Position numbers and translations under genes: made by a program
Shown: positions 7,349-16,533 of the stretch, one piece after another
Numbering within the stretch: the stretch's first letter is position 1
How the letters are laid out: each line of letters starts with the position of its first letter
Origin: Photobacterium sanguinicancri
Lineage (GTDB): Bacteria > Pseudomonadota > Gammaproteobacteria > Enterobacterales > Vibrionaceae
Length of the DNA: 64,000 nucleotides
Direction of reading: 5' to 3'
Assembly: GCF_024346675.1 (NCBI RefSeq)
Contig: NZ_AP024850.1
Span: 248,001-312,000 of the forward strand
The notes under the pieces: generated by a model
The model's database searches: none
Told to the model about the DNA's origin: nothing
The model's input: the letters and a program-made list of their open reading frames with translations, nothing else

Positions 7349-9251
7349 GCTCCATCTCTTCGAGTTGCTCATGCAGATCCATCCACGTCATTTCTACATC
7401 TTCAAGGGCCGACTTTGCTTCAGCCTGACGTTTAAGCTGTTCGGTTAAACGGGCTTTATTCTCCGCTTCATAAATACTAGCGTCGCTCAGCTGTTCTTCC
7501 GCTTCGGTGATCGTCGCATTTAGCTTATCCATTTGATCATCGAGCTTGCTAATTTGCTTACGCAAAGGGGCTGTTTTCTTACGCAGTTCAGCTTCAAGGC
7601 GCTTTTGTTCTTTGCGTGATGCGGCACTGTTGTCTTTATTGACGTCAGGTTTGCTCGCTTGCTGTTCACGACGTTCGTTGCGTTGTTGCTCGGTCAGCCA
7701 TTTATGGTAATCCTCAAGATCGCCATTAAACGGTGCCACTTGACGATCATGGACTAGGTATAAATCATCAGTGGTTGCTCGCAATAAGTAACGGTCGTGA
7801 CTGACGATAACCATCGCACCTTCATAAGATTGCAGTGCAAACGTCAATGCTTGGCGCATATCTAAATCAAGGTGGTTGGTCGGTTCATCGAGTAGCAACA
7901 GGTTAGGGCGCTGCCATACAATTAATGCCAAGACTAAACGGGCTTTTTCACCGCCCGAAAACGGACCGACTTTTTCGAGTGCTTTATCACCTAAGAAGCC
8001 AAAGCTACCTAAATAATCACGCAATTGTTGTTCTGTTGATTGTGGTGCAATGCGTGCCATGTGCTGAATAGGCGTGTCATCAAGGTATAACGTTTCAAGT
8101 TGATGCTGAGCAAAGTAGCCAATTTTAACCCCTTGTGAATAGGTTAAATCACCGGCTTTGGCTGGTAAGTCACCCGCCAGCATTTTAATCAGGGTCGATT
8201 TACCCGCACCATTACGGCCAAGTAAACCAATACGGCTACCAGGAACCAAGTTCAAACGAATCTTTTCGAGGATCAGGTTGTCATCGTAACCTGCGGCCAC
8301 TTCATCCATCATCATGATAGGGTTCGGTAGTGCAGTGGGTTCACGAAATTCAAAGCTAAATGGGTTATCAAATTGTGCGGGTAGCACTTTTTCCATTCGC
8401 TCTAACGCTTTGATTCGACTCTGTGCCTGACGAGCTTTACTGGCTTTATAACGGAAGCGATCGATGTACGATTGCATGTGCGTCATTTGCTTTTGCTGTT
8501 TCTGGTACATGGCTTGTTGCAGTACCAGCTTCTCAGCACGCTGAGTCTCAAACGATGAGTAGTTGCCGGTATATTCATTCAACCCTTGGTTTTCAACGTG
8601 AATAATACGGTTGACCACAGGGTCGAGGAAATCACGGTCATGCGAGATCAGTACGAGCGTACCACGGTAATTTTGCAGCCATTTTTCCAGCCACATTACG
8701 GCATCTAAATCTAAGTGGTTGGTTGGTTCATCGAGTAGTAAAAGATCTGAACGGCATAATAGGGCTTGGGCGAGGTTTAAACGCATACGCCAACCACCAG
8801 AAAACTGGGTAAGGTGCCATTGCATTTGCTCTTGTGAGAATCCCAGACCATCAAGCAGTTCGGCTGCGCGAGCATTAATGCTATAGCCACCAATGGTTTC
8901 GAGTTTACCGTGTAACTCAGCAACCCGGTGGCCATTATCGGCAGCTTCTGCCGCGGCTAAGTCACGCTCAAGCTGGCGGTATTCGCGATCACCATCGATA
9001 ACATATTCAAGTGCGCCACGTTCAAGTGCGGGGGTCTCTTGGGCAACCCAAGCCAGTTCCCAGTTAGATGGGAAGCGACAATTACCCGCATCAAGGCTTA
9101 ACTCGTCTTTGAGTAAAGCAAATAAGGTAGATTTACCGCAGCCATTTTTCCCCACTAAGCCGACTTTATCGCCGGGATGAATGGTGGCTGTAGCTTGATC
9201 AAGCAGGACTTTCCCGCCTCGTAATAGTTGGATATCTGAAAAGGTAATCAT
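7326..9251 (-). CDS. yheS: ABC-F family ATPase YheS
   Basis: A 641-residue protein with two ABC ATPase domains and no membrane segments, as in ABC-F proteins that act on the ribosome. The first Walker A is GKNGCGKST (about residues 34-42) and the second is GRNGAGKST. Signatures FSGGWRMRL and FSGGEKARL are each followed by LLLDEPTNHLDLD. The linker between the domains is charged and helical, and the C-terminus (residues 520-641) is a predicted coiled coil. E. coli YheS has 637 residues. The frame extends upstream to 9284, but the family start is MITFSDIQLLRGGK at 9251. It is divergent from kefG, an arrangement also seen in E. coli. Confidence 0.95.
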   Translation of the reverse strand: MITFSDIQLLRGGKVLLDQATATIHPGDKVGLVGKNGCGKSTLFALLKDELSLDAGNCRFPSNWELAWVAQETPALERGALEYVIDGDREYRQLERDLAAAEAADNGHRVAELHGKLETIGGYSINARAAELLDGLGFSQEQMQWHLTQFSGGWRMRLNLAQALLCRSDLLLLDEPTNHLDLDAVMWLEKWLQNYRGTLVLISHDRDFLDPVVNRIIHVENQGLNEYTGNYSSFETQRAEKLVLQQAMYQKQQKQMTHMQSYIDRFRYKASKARQAQSRIKALERMEKVLPAQFDNPFSFEFREPTALPNPIMMMDEVAAGYDDNLILEKIRLNLVPGSRIGLLGRNGAGKSTLIKMLAGDLPAKAGDLTYSQGVKIGYFAQHQLETLYLDDTPIQHMARIAPQSTEQQLRDYLGSFGFLGDKALEKVGPFSGGEKARLVLALIVWQRPNLLLLDEPTNHLDLDMRQALTFALQSYEGAMVIVSHDRYLLRATTDDLYLVHDRQVAPFNGDLEDYHKWLTEQQRNERREQQASKPDVNKDNSAASRKEQKRLEAELRKKTAPLRKQISKLDDQMDKLNATITEAEEQLSDASIYEAENKARLTEQLKRQAEAKSALEDVEMTWMDLHEQLEEMEHELNADS

Positions 9252-9404
9252 CGAACTGTCTCGGGGACGGATCCCGCTCCGCATTAAACTGCCATAAACC
9301 AGCGGCAGTCTATACCAATCTTAAGGGGATACCAAACTAGCGCGAAACACGTTACCCATACCGAGAATTAAAGGCTGACGGAAAATCAGTGGTTTGGATT
9401 ACGT

Positions 9405-9410
9405 TATAAT
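9405..9410 (+). promoter_or_regulatory. Candidate -10 element for kefG-kefB-yheV
   Basis: TATAAT lies about 100 bases upstream of the kefG start. No good -35 is seen at 16-18 bases upstream, so this is only a candidate. Confidence 0.35.
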
Positions 9411-9511
9411 TAGGTATGATGCCTTTAGCGCGGTTAAACATCGCGTTAACGTATCTCATGCTATTCACGTATCGTGTGCCAAATAATTCAATAACACAGG
9501 GAAGGAGTGTT

Positions 9512-10084
9512 ATGACGTTACACGCACCACCGAAAATTTTGGTGATTTACGCTCACCCCGATCCTCAAGCCTCATTAGCTAATGCTGAAATGGTCGATGC
9601 CATTGCAGGGTTACCTCATGTCACTATTCATGATTTGTACGGCGTTTACCCTGACTTCTTTATTGATGTTACTCGTGAACATGCATTACTTGCTCAGCAC
9701 GATATCTTCGTTTTTCAACACCCACTTTATATGTATTCGTGCCCCGCACTATTAAAAGAATGGATTGATGTGGTCTTGGGTAAAGGTTACGCCCACGGCG
9801 AAGGCAATGCATTACAAGGCAAATATTGGCGGTCAGTGATCAGTACGGGCGGTGCTGCCGAAGCCTATACACCTGACGGGTACAACCGTGCCAATATCGA
9901 TGCAATTTTGAAACCGTTTGAGCTCACCGCTGCATTATGCCAAATGCAATGGTTGCCGCCATTGGTGTTGCACTGGGCACGCCGCATTCCTGCACTGGAG
10001 CGCCAACAGCATGCCAAGCTTTATCATGATTGGTTGATAAACCCTATGGCCGTAATCCACAGCGAGGTGGCACATGGCGAATGA
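9512..10084 (+). CDS. kefG: Glutathione-regulated potassium-efflux ancillary protein KefG
   Basis: A 190-residue flavodoxin-like NAD(P)H oxidoreductase (NQO1/MdaB family). VIYAHPDPQAS gives the N-terminal nucleotide-binding segment, and HPLYMYSCPALLKEW and STGGAAEAYTPDGYN are typical. KefG is required for full activity of the KefB antiporter in E. coli. The frame is open to 9416, but GAAGGAG sits just before the ATG at 9512, and this start gives a length close to the E. coli protein (184). It overlaps kefB by 11 bases, so the two are translationally coupled and act together at the inner membrane. Confidence 0.93.
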   Translation: MTLHAPPKILVIYAHPDPQASLANAEMVDAIAGLPHVTIHDLYGVYPDFFIDVTREHALLAQHDIFVFQHPLYMYSCPALLKEWIDVVLGKGYAHGEGNALQGKYWRSVISTGGAAEAYTPDGYNRANIDAILKPFELTAALCQMQWLPPLVLHWARRIPALERQQHAKLYHDWLINPMAVIHSEVAHGE

Positions 10085-11912
10085 TTTACTGTCGGTTAGC
10101 GTTATTTTTCTCGCGGCTGCGGTAGTAGCCGTGCCGATCGCTCAGCGTTTAGGCTTGGGATCTGTACTGGGTTATTTATTGGCGGGCATTGCGATTGGTC
10201 CATGGGGCCTCGGGCTCATTTCTGATGTGGACGCCATTTTACACTTCTCTGAATTTGGGGTGGTGCTGCTGCTCTTTTTGATTGGTTTAGAGCTGAATCC
10301 GAAAAAATTATGGCAAATGCGTAAACCCATCTTGGGGTTAGGCGGTGGCCAAGTCGTTATTACGAGCTTAGTGATCACGGCCATCATGATGGTGGGCGCT
10401 TATGGTTTAGCCCTCATAGGTTTACGTGCTGAAATGAGTTGGCTGGTGGATATACGCTGGCAAGATGCCCTGGTGGTTGGGATGGGGTTGGCACTGTCAT
10501 CCACAGCGATTGCGTTACGGGTAATAGAAGAGCAAGGACTGGATGGCAGTGAAACCGGGCAATCAGGTTTTGCTGTTTTGCTGTTTCAAGATATTGCAGT
10601 GATCCCCATGTTGGCGATTTTGCCAGTGCTTGCTGGCGGTGGGGGCGGAAGCTGGCTAGATTTTGCATGGATGATTGGCGGCATTGCAGCGCTACTTATT
10701 GGCGGACATTTTTTATTGCGGCCTTTGTTTCGCTGGGTCGTGTTAAGTGGTGTACGAGAACTGTTTAACGTCGCGGCCTTACTGCTCGTGATTGGTATTG
10801 CGGTTGTCATGCAATCTCTCGGCTTATCGATGGCGTTAGGCACATTCTTAGCGGGCGTGCTGCTGGCAGAAAGCGAGTACCGGCATGAACTTGAAATTGC
10901 GATAGAACCCTTCAAAGGGTTACTACTTGGACTGTTTTTTATCTCTGTTGGGATGGCGGTTAACCTTGGTTTACTGGTGCAATATCCTTTGATGATCCTT
11001 GCTGCTGTGGTCGCGTTGGTGTCACTTAAAGGTTTCATACTCTATGGATTGGCGCGGTTGTTCGGTACACGCGCCAAAGCCCGTAGCCAGATGTCGGTGA
11101 TATTAAGCCAAGGCGGTGAATTTGCATTTGTGTTGTTTACCGCCGCTCAAGGCGAAGGTCTACTTGGCCAGCAGTTGAACAGCATGCTACTGGTCGTGGT
11201 GAGCCTTTCGATGATGACGACACCGCTACTGTTAGTGTTGCAAAATCGTTGGTTTGCATATCGCTTTAAATCGGCAGGCAGCGATTTAGAAACTGATGTT
11301 ATTGACCGCGAGCCACGGGTGATCATTGCGGGTTTTGGCCGGTTTGGCCAAGTCGTCGGGCGATTGTTGTTTGCTAATAAAATTCGGGTCACAGTACTCG
11401 AGCGAGATCCCAGCCAAATCCAATTCCTGCGCAAGTTCGGCTATAAAGTGTATTACGGCGATGCCACTCAACTGGATCTATTACGAGCAGCTGGCGCTGA
11501 TAAGGCTGAGGCCATTATTATCTGCACCGATGAACCGAGTGAAGTCATTGAAGTTGTTGAATTGTGTCAGCAGTATTTTCCGAACTTAAAAGTGTTAGCG
11601 CGGGCGAGGAGTCGGGTTGAAGCACACCAACTGTTAAATCATGGTGTTGAAAGTTTTTCACGAGAAACCTTTGCGGGTGCCCTTGATTTAGGCCGACAAG
11701 CCCTAATATCTCTTGGCATGCACCCGTATCAAGCGAAGCGTGCGGAAGCGCATTTTAGTAAGCTCGACGATGTCGCCCTACGTGATTTATTACCACAGCA
11801 CTCCGAAGATGTGCATTTAGCGACACGGGCAAAAGAAGCACGTAAAGAGTTGGAAGACATTTTTGAACGTGAAATGCGTGGTGAACGTGAACGGCATAAC
11901 GGTTGGGACTGA
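10074..11912 (+). CDS. kefB: Glutathione-gated K+/H+ antiporter KefB
   Basis: A 612-residue CPA2-family antiporter, close to the 601 of E. coli KefB. The N-terminal two thirds form about 12 transmembrane segments, with SEFGVVLLLFLIGLEL and FQDIAVIPMLAI as family motifs. The cytoplasmic RCK/TrkA-N domain starts near residue 405 with the Rossmann motif AGFGRFGQVVG and binds NAD(H)/glutathione adducts. The family effluxes K+ and acidifies the cytoplasm to protect against electrophiles. The gene overlaps kefG by 11 bases; yheV follows after 62 bases. Confidence 0.95.
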   Translation: MANDLLSVSVIFLAAAVVAVPIAQRLGLGSVLGYLLAGIAIGPWGLGLISDVDAILHFSEFGVVLLLFLIGLELNPKKLWQMRKPILGLGGGQVVITSLVITAIMMVGAYGLALIGLRAEMSWLVDIRWQDALVVGMGLALSSTAIALRVIEEQGLDGSETGQSGFAVLLFQDIAVIPMLAILPVLAGGGGGSWLDFAWMIGGIAALLIGGHFLLRPLFRWVVLSGVRELFNVAALLLVIGIAVVMQSLGLSMALGTFLAGVLLAESEYRHELEIAIEPFKGLLLGLFFISVGMAVNLGLLVQYPLMILAAVVALVSLKGFILYGLARLFGTRAKARSQMSVILSQGGEFAFVLFTAAQGEGLLGQQLNSMLLVVVSLSMMTTPLLLVLQNRWFAYRFKSAGSDLETDVIDREPRVIIAGFGRFGQVVGRLLFANKIRVTVLERDPSQIQFLRKFGYKVYYGDATQLDLLRAAGADKAEAIIICTDEPSEVIEVVELCQQYFPNLKVLARARSRVEAHQLLNHGVESFSRETFAGALDLGRQALISLGMHPYQAKRAEAHFSKLDDVALRDLLPQHSEDVHLATRAKEARKELEDIFEREMRGERERHNGWD

Positions 11913-11974
11913 ACCTGATTGTGTCTTATTGCTATATGCGCTGGAATACGCACGAGTGATATAGGGAAGGTAAC

Positions 11975-12184
11975 ATGGTGAAGAAACGTTTTATTGCAGG
12001 CGCGATTTGCCCTGCATGTAAGCAACAAGATACGTTGCGCTGGTGGCAAGAAAATAACATTGAGATGGTGGAGTGTGTCGAATGCGAACATACTGACCGT
12101 CGCTTGCCGCAAGCTGCAGAAAACAGTGAACATATTGCAGATGATAAGCCAGAGCAAGTCATCGGAATTTTTAAGCCAGAGTGA
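11975..12184 (+). CDS. yheV: YheV-family zinc-ribbon protein
   Basis: A 69-residue protein with two Cys pairs, CPAC (about 12-15) and CVEC (about 34-37), forming a small zinc-ribbon, followed by an acidic tail. Its length and position between kefB and slyD match E. coli YheV. No function is established. GGAAGG precedes ATG at a suitable distance. It is probably transcribed with kefGB. Confidence 0.9.
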   Translation: MVKKRFIAGAICPACKQQDTLRWWQENNIEMVECVECEHTDRRLPQAAENSEHIADDKPEQVIGIFKPE

Positions 12185-12265
12185 CAGCGAAAAAATCCGC
12201 TGTGCTTATGAGACCGATTTTAGGTATCATGCCCACTTTGCACCCCGCTCAAATTTGGAGTTAAC

Positions 12266-12853
12266 ATGAAAGTCACTAAAGACATCGTAGTAAGCTTAGC
12301 TTATCAAGTAAAAACAGAAGAAGGTGCAGTAGTTGACCAATCAACGACTGAAGCGCCATTAGATTACCTACACGGTCACGATAACCTAATCGTAGGTCTT
12401 GAGAAAGCGCTTGAAGGTCGTGAAGCTGGCGACAAATTTGAAGTGACAGTTTCTCCTGAAGAAGCATACGGCGAGCACATGGACGAAATGGTTCAGCGTG
12501 TTCCTGCTGACGTATTCCAAGGTGTAGATGAAATCACTGTTGGCATGCGTTTCCTTGCGGATACAGACCAAGGTCAGATCCCAGTAGAAGTAACTGAAGT
12601 TGATGGCGACCACGTTGTTGTTGATGGTAACCACATGCTTGCTGGCCAAACACTGTCTTTCGTTGTAGAAATCGTAGCAGTACGTGAAGCAACAGCAGAA
12701 GAAGCTGAACACGGCCATATCCACCAAGGTGGCGGTTGTTGTGGTGGCGGTAGCTGTGGCGACGACCATGGTCATGATCACGGCCACGAGCACGGTGAAG
12801 GCGGCTGTTGTGGCGGCGAAGGCAAAAGCGAAGGCGGTTGCTGCTCTCACTAA
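12266..12853 (+). CDS. slyD: FKBP-type peptidyl-prolyl isomerase and metallochaperone SlyD
   Basis: A 195-residue cytoplasmic protein, about the same length as E. coli SlyD. The N-terminal FKBP domain carries the inserted IF chaperone flap (about residues 65-130). The C-terminal 50 residues are rich in His, Cys and Gly (GGGCCGGGSCGDDHGHDHGH), the nickel- and zinc-binding tail that in E. coli assists hydrogenase maturation. TTGGAG precedes the ATG. No hydrogenase genes are in the window. It ends before a bidirectional terminator shared with slyX. Confidence 0.96.
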   Translation: MKVTKDIVVSLAYQVKTEEGAVVDQSTTEAPLDYLHGHDNLIVGLEKALEGREAGDKFEVTVSPEEAYGEHMDEMVQRVPADVFQGVDEITVGMRFLADTDQGQIPVEVTEVDGDHVVVDGNHMLAGQTLSFVVEIVAVREATAEEAEHGHIHQGGGCCGGGSCGDDHGHDHGHEHGEGGCCGGEGKSEGGCCSH

Positions 12854-12908
12854 GTTGAGCTTTACTGAGCATAGCTCGGTAATAGTGATACCTAGCTGAA
12901 AAGAATAT

Positions 12909-12938
12909 AAAAACGGGAAGCCAAGGCTTCCCGTTTTT
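12909..12938. terminator. Bidirectional terminator between slyD and slyX
   Basis: The stem AAAACGGGAAGCC / GGCTTCCCGTTTT has a two-base apex (AA) that would open to a small loop, and T runs on both strands. The flanking genes are convergent. Confidence 0.88.
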
Positions 12939-12958
12939 GATCCTGCATCATTACGCTA

Positions 12959-13180
12959 TTAATAATGCGGCGGTGGTGTTTCTTCTGATTCGTCTGCAAG
13001 ATTCGATGTTTGGCTGCTTTTTTGTTTATCAACCAAGAATTTCATTTGCACCTGCATGCGTTCAATTAAGAACTGCTGAGCGGTTAACGCTTCATTGAGG
13101 TCTTCAATTGTTTGGTCTTGAAACGCTTGTTTCATTTCCAATTCATCGATTTGTGTACGTAGATGTTCAAGTTCAGTCAT
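12959..13180 (-). CDS. slyX: SlyX family protein
   Basis: A 73-residue protein (E. coli SlyX has 72) that is almost entirely a coiled coil, from MTELEHLRTQIDELEMKQ to about residue 55, with a short PPPHY end typical of SlyX. Function is unknown. The frame is open to 13222, overlapping the WD40 gene's end; the start at 13180 matches the family and clears the upstream gene. It probably forms an operon with the WD40 lipoprotein upstream and ends at the shared terminator. Confidence 0.92.
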   Translation of the reverse strand: MTELEHLRTQIDELEMKQAFQDQTIEDLNEALTAQQFLIERMQVQMKFLVDKQKSSQTSNLADESEETPPPHY

Positions 13181-13196
13181 AGCAATAAACACTTTC

Positions 13197-14174
13197 TCAA
13201 TCGGTTGTCCATGCCTGAGCAATGCCAGAAGAAGCCCCTGATATTACCTGCCCAGTAGACGTAATGGCCACATCATACACGACTGCCGATGGCGGTCGAG
13301 CATCTTGCTGCGTTGCAGCTTCCCAGCGACCTAAGTTTTCTCCTGTGGTGGTATCCCACAATTCGACCCGTTTAGCGGGCGTCCCCGTTGCTAACATTTT
13401 ACCGTCATCAGAGAAACGTGCGCTGGATAAATTCTGTTGGCGTAATCGAACAGATAACTGTGCCTGCTGTTCGCCCGTGGTTAAATCCCAAATGTAAGCT
13501 TCATTGGTGCCATCTGCGGTTAAGGCTAATAGGCCATCACGCTGCAGCGCAACACGGCTGATCCGTGATTGATGTTCAAAGCGGTTACGCACCTGTCCCG
13601 TCTTCGTATCCCAGAAGTACGCCATGTAATCATTGCCCCCTGATAATACATATTGTCCATTAGGAGAAATGGCGACGGAATTAACTTTTTCTCGGTGAGC
13701 AAGGAACTCTAAGCGCCGTCCGGTGCCCAAGTCGATATAAAGTGCTTTGCCATTTGATAGCCCAAGCACGACATGCTGGCCATTATTAGCGATATCGACA
13801 TCGCGAATGATGCCATCTGAAATCGACCATAAGCCGTCAGATTGCCCCCAAGCGAGATCCCAAACAGCAAAGTTTTGGGCTGTTGCTGTAATGGCGTAGC
13901 GGTTATTGTCTGAAATTGCACTACTTATTACGGTATTGTGCGCTGGATCTTGTGAACCAAACTTTGCTAAGTTTTTGTTTTGCTGTAGATCCCACAGTAC
14001 GATACCTTGTGCATTAGTGTAGTACAGCGCAAAACGGCCATTACGGCTAAGGCTAAAACTGGTGGCGCCATCAGTGGCAAGTTGCCAGCGCTGTACCTCT
14101 GAGCCTGTGAAAAAACAGCCGCTTAGGGCTATAACTGTCAGGATTAAGCAAATTCTTTGCGAAATTGAACGCAT
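13197..14174 (-). CDS. WD40-repeat lipoprotein
   Basis: A 325-residue protein with a lipoprotein signal (hydrophobic segment then lipobox LSGC, Cys20) followed by repeated WD40 units. Repeats end in motifs such as IVLWDLQ, FAVWDLA, AYFWDTK, AYIWDL and VELWDTT, which gives a six- or seven-bladed propeller. It should be anchored in the cell envelope and serve as a protein-binding scaffold; partners are unknown. It precedes slyX by 16 bases and is divergent from fkpA, another envelope gene, which may hint at a folding or quality-control role, though that is inference. Confidence 0.85.
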   Translation of the reverse strand: MRSISQRICLILTVIALSGCFFTGSEVQRWQLATDGATSFSLSRNGRFALYYTNAQGIVLWDLQQNKNLAKFGSQDPAHNTVISSAISDNNRYAITATAQNFAVWDLAWGQSDGLWSISDGIIRDVDIANNGQHVVLGLSNGKALYIDLGTGRRLEFLAHREKVNSVAISPNGQYVLSGGNDYMAYFWDTKTGQVRNRFEHQSRISRVALQRDGLLALTADGTNEAYIWDLTTGEQQAQLSVRLRQQNLSSARFSDDGKMLATGTPAKRVELWDTTTGENLGRWEAATQQDARPPSAVVYDVAITSTGQVISGASSGIAQAWTTD

Positions 14175-14303
14175 TAAGCTCGAGTTCCGGTTGTTTTATC
14201 GGGAAAGAGATTAGTATATTGATATGGCATGCTTTTCACACCTTCTAGATGAAAAGCTAAGCATAAAAAATGAGGGAAAACCTCGGTGAGAATGGAGAAT
14301 TAC

Positions 14304-15110
14304 ATGAAACCTGTTCTAAAAATGTCAGTTTTGGCTGCAACAATTTTGCTTGTAGTGGGCTGCCAAGATGAAAAAGCGGCGGAAACAAAATCGGCAGAGC
14401 CAGCAAAAGTAGAGCAGGTTGCAGCTGAAGCAGCACCAGCCACTTTCGCAACTGAAGACGAGAAAGCAGCATACGCAATTGGTGCTTCGTTAGCGCAATA
14501 CTTATCTGCAAACCTTGAGCAACAAAAAGAGCTAGGGTTGAACTTAGATCGTGAAAGCGTGCTTGCCGGTGTAAGTGACGTATTTTCAGATAAGAGCCGT
14601 CTAACGCCAGAAGAGACGCAACAAGCACTGCAAGATTTAGACAAGCGTGTTTCTGATATCGTAGAAGCAAAAGCACAAGCTGAAGCTGAAAAAACAGTGA
14701 AAGCGGGTGAAGAGTACCGTGCTGATTTTGAAAAATTGGACGGCGTAACGAAAACTGAATCCGGTCTACTTTACCAAGTAGAGACGGCAGCTGAAGGTGA
14801 TAAGCCAGCAGCAACAGATACTGTAAAAGTACACTACAAAGGTATGCTAACAGACGGTACTGAGTTCGATAGCTCGTACAAGCGTAATCAACCAGCAACT
14901 TTCCCACTTAACCAAGTGATCCCAGGTTGGACTGAAGGTGTTCAACTGATGCCTGTTGGTTCTAAATTTAAGTTTGTTATCCCGCCTGAGCTTGCATACG
15001 GCGCACAAGCTAACCCAACGATTCCGGCTAACTCAACACTTGTCTTCGAAGTTGAGCTACTGGAAATCGTAAAAGCAGAAAAACCAGCGACCGACGCTAA
15101 AACGCAGTAA
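14304..15110 (+). CDS. fkpA: FKBP-type peptidyl-prolyl cis-trans isomerase FkpA
   Basis: A 268-residue periplasmic chaperone/isomerase. The N-terminal signal ends in LLVVGC, which fits a lipobox, so this copy may be a lipoprotein, unlike soluble E. coli FkpA. Residues about 45-140 form the helical dimerisation domain and 150-260 the FKBP domain (VKVHYKGMLTDGTEFDSS, PGWTEGVQLMPVGSK, IPPELAYG). GGAG lies six bases before the ATG at 14304, preferred over the upstream ATG at 14286. It is followed by its own terminator and then yheO, as in E. coli. Confidence 0.94.
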   Translation: MKPVLKMSVLAATILLVVGCQDEKAAETKSAEPAKVEQVAAEAAPATFATEDEKAAYAIGASLAQYLSANLEQQKELGLNLDRESVLAGVSDVFSDKSRLTPEETQQALQDLDKRVSDIVEAKAQAEAEKTVKAGEEYRADFEKLDGVTKTESGLLYQVETAAEGDKPAATDTVKVHYKGMLTDGTEFDSSYKRNQPATFPLNQVIPGWTEGVQLMPVGSKFKFVIPPELAYGAQANPTIPANSTLVFEVELLEIVKAEKPATDAKTQ

Positions 15111-15151
15111 AGTTACATGCGTTAATTCGCAAAATCTGCAATGACTTTGAT

Positions 15152-15176
15152 AAGACCCAGCTATTGCTGGGTCTTT
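15152..15176 (+). terminator. Rho-independent terminator of fkpA
   Basis: The stem AAGACCCAGC / GCTGGGTCTT has a TATT loop and ends in TTTT, 42 bases past the fkpA stop. Confidence 0.88.
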
Positions 15177-15265
15177 TCATATCAATTTTCTGATAAACTT
15201 GCCACCAACAGTTGAATTTATGCTCATACTATTGCTATAGCCATACTTGAGAGGCGTAGCTATTG

Positions 15266-15316
15266 ATACCAATCGGCATACTATCGAGCACTCGATACCT
15301 TTGTGCCGATTGGTAT
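15266..15316. repeat. Nested palindrome upstream of yheO
   Basis: The outer arms ATACCAATCGGCA (15266-15278) and TGCCGATTGGTAT (15304-15316) are exact complements. They enclose a second perfect pair, TATCGAG (15282-15288) and CTCGATA (15291-15297). The element ends 27 bases before the yheO start. It resembles a dispersed intergenic palindrome (small MITE-like repeat) more than a terminator, since no T run follows. Confidence 0.7.
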
Positions 15317-15343
15317 ATGAGTATTAGCAAGGAAGAGTTGATA

Positions 15344-16066
15344 GTGGTATCTACAGATAATTTTGGTCCTGAAATGATGGTCGAAGGTGAAGTGGTAAAA
15401 ACCCGCGTTTTCACTGAACACGACTTCATTATTTTACGTTCATACGAAGCCGTGGTTGATGGCCTTGCCGCATTGATCGGTCCTTTTTGTGAAATCGTAT
15501 TGCACTCGCTCGCTGATATTAATACTTCAGCCATTAAAATTGCCAATGGCGAGAATACCGGCCGTAAAGTGGGCTCACCGATCACCGATTTAGCATTACG
15601 TATGCTACGTGATATCGAAGGGTCTGAGCGCAACTTCTCTCGCGCTTATTTTACCCGCGCTAAAGGTGGCAGCTTGATGAAATCGATCACTATTGCGATT
15701 CGCAATGGTGATAATGTGATTATTGGCTTGCTGTGTATCAACGTAAACCTTGATGCACCTTTTGCTCAAATCCTGCAATCTTTCATGCCAACCGATGAAG
15801 CGAAACAAGCGGCATCAACCGTTAACTTCGCGAGCGATGTGGATGAATTGGTTGACCAAACGGTCGAGCGTACTATCGAAGAAATTAATGCCGACAAGAA
15901 CGTCTCGAACAATGCGAAAAACCGTCAAATTGTGATGGAGTTGTTTGATAAAGGCATCTTTGATATTAAAGACGCGATTAATCGTGTTGCTGATCGCTTG
16001 AATATCTCGAAGCACACCGTGTACCTATATATTCGCCAGCGTAAAACCGAGGACGGCGACAAATGA
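15344..16066 (+). CDS. yheO: YheO-like PAS/HTH DNA-binding regulator
   Basis: A 240-residue cytoplasmic protein from the GTG at 15344, exactly the length of E. coli YheO. AAGGAAGAG precedes this GTG at proper spacing, which decides it over the ATGs at 15317 and 15263, the latter falling inside the palindrome. The N-terminal half is the YheO-type PAS-like domain (residues about 20-130) and the C-terminal 50 residues are a helix-turn-helix ([20 protein letters not shown]). It overlaps tusD by four bases (ATGA), so it is coupled to sulfur-relay genes. Its targets are unknown. Confidence 0.9.
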   Translation: MVSTDNFGPEMMVEGEVVKTRVFTEHDFIILRSYEAVVDGLAALIGPFCEIVLHSLADINTSAIKIANGENTGRKVGSPITDLALRMLRDIEGSERNFSRAYFTRAKGGSLMKSITIAIRNGDNVIIGLLCINVNLDAPFAQILQSFMPTDEAKQAASTVNFASDVDELVDQTVERTIEEINADKNVSNNAKNRQIVMELFDKGIFDIKDAINRVADRLNISKHTVYLYIRQRKTEDGDK

Positions 16067-16455
16067 CATTGAACTATGTCTTAGTCGTTGATGGACCTGC
16101 TTATGGAAGCCAAGCTGCGCGCTCGGCTTACCAGTTTGCGATCGCACTTTTAGAGGCAGGTCATCAGCTTTCTCGGATCTTCTTTTATCAAGATGGGGTC
16201 TATAACGGTTCAGTGTTAACGGCCCCAGCTTCTGATGAATTTGATTTAGTGTCGGCATGGCAGGCACTCGCAAAGCAACATAATATTGAATTGCAAACCT
16301 GTGTGGCTGCGGCGCTTCGCCGTGGCATTGTTGGCGAGCAAGAAGCAACGCTAAATGCATTACCCAGCCAAAATCTTGCCGAAGGTTTTGAACAAGCGGG
16401 GCTAGGGGGGTTAGCGGAATCTCTGCTTACCGCCGATCGCGTTATCCAATTCTAA
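16063..16455 (+). CDS. tusD: Sulfurtransferase TusD
   Basis: A 130-residue DsrE-fold protein of normal TusD length. It forms the TusBCD hexamer that accepts sulfur from TusA and passes it to TusE/MnmA for 2-thiolation of tRNA wobble uridine. The catalytic cysteine is in [14 protein letters not shown] (about residue 78). The start overlaps yheO by ATGA, with GAGG upstream in the yheO coding sequence. Unlike the usual tight cluster, a 100-base structured gap separates it from tusC. Confidence 0.95.
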   Translation: MTLNYVLVVDGPAYGSQAARSAYQFAIALLEAGHQLSRIFFYQDGVYNGSVLTAPASDEFDLVSAWQALAKQHNIELQTCVAAALRRGIVGEQEATLNALPSQNLAEGFEQAGLGGLAESLLTADRVIQF

Positions 16456-16461
16456 GTACCT

Positions 16462-16533
16462 GTTATTAATGCTAGTAATGCAGTAAGCAATTGCATTTAA
16501 GAATTTCATTACTTATCCCCAAGCGTTAATAAC
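16462..16533. repeat. Nested inverted repeats in the tusD-tusC gap
   Basis: GTTATTAATGCT (16462-16473) faces AGCGTTAATAAC (16522-16533) with one wobble pair. Just inside, AGTAATG faces CATTACT. The whole 72-base segment can fold as a long stem. It fills an unusual gap within the tus genes and may be a small repeat insertion or a control structure. Confidence 0.5.

Noticed and set aside
10586..11038. 150-residue minus-strand ORF within kefB
   Set aside because: It lies wholly inside kefB, whose family motifs and membrane segments are unambiguous.
12386..12872. Long minus-strand ORFs across slyD
   Set aside because: They are shadows of the biased His/Cys/Gly-rich slyD coding sequence and have no ribosome sites.
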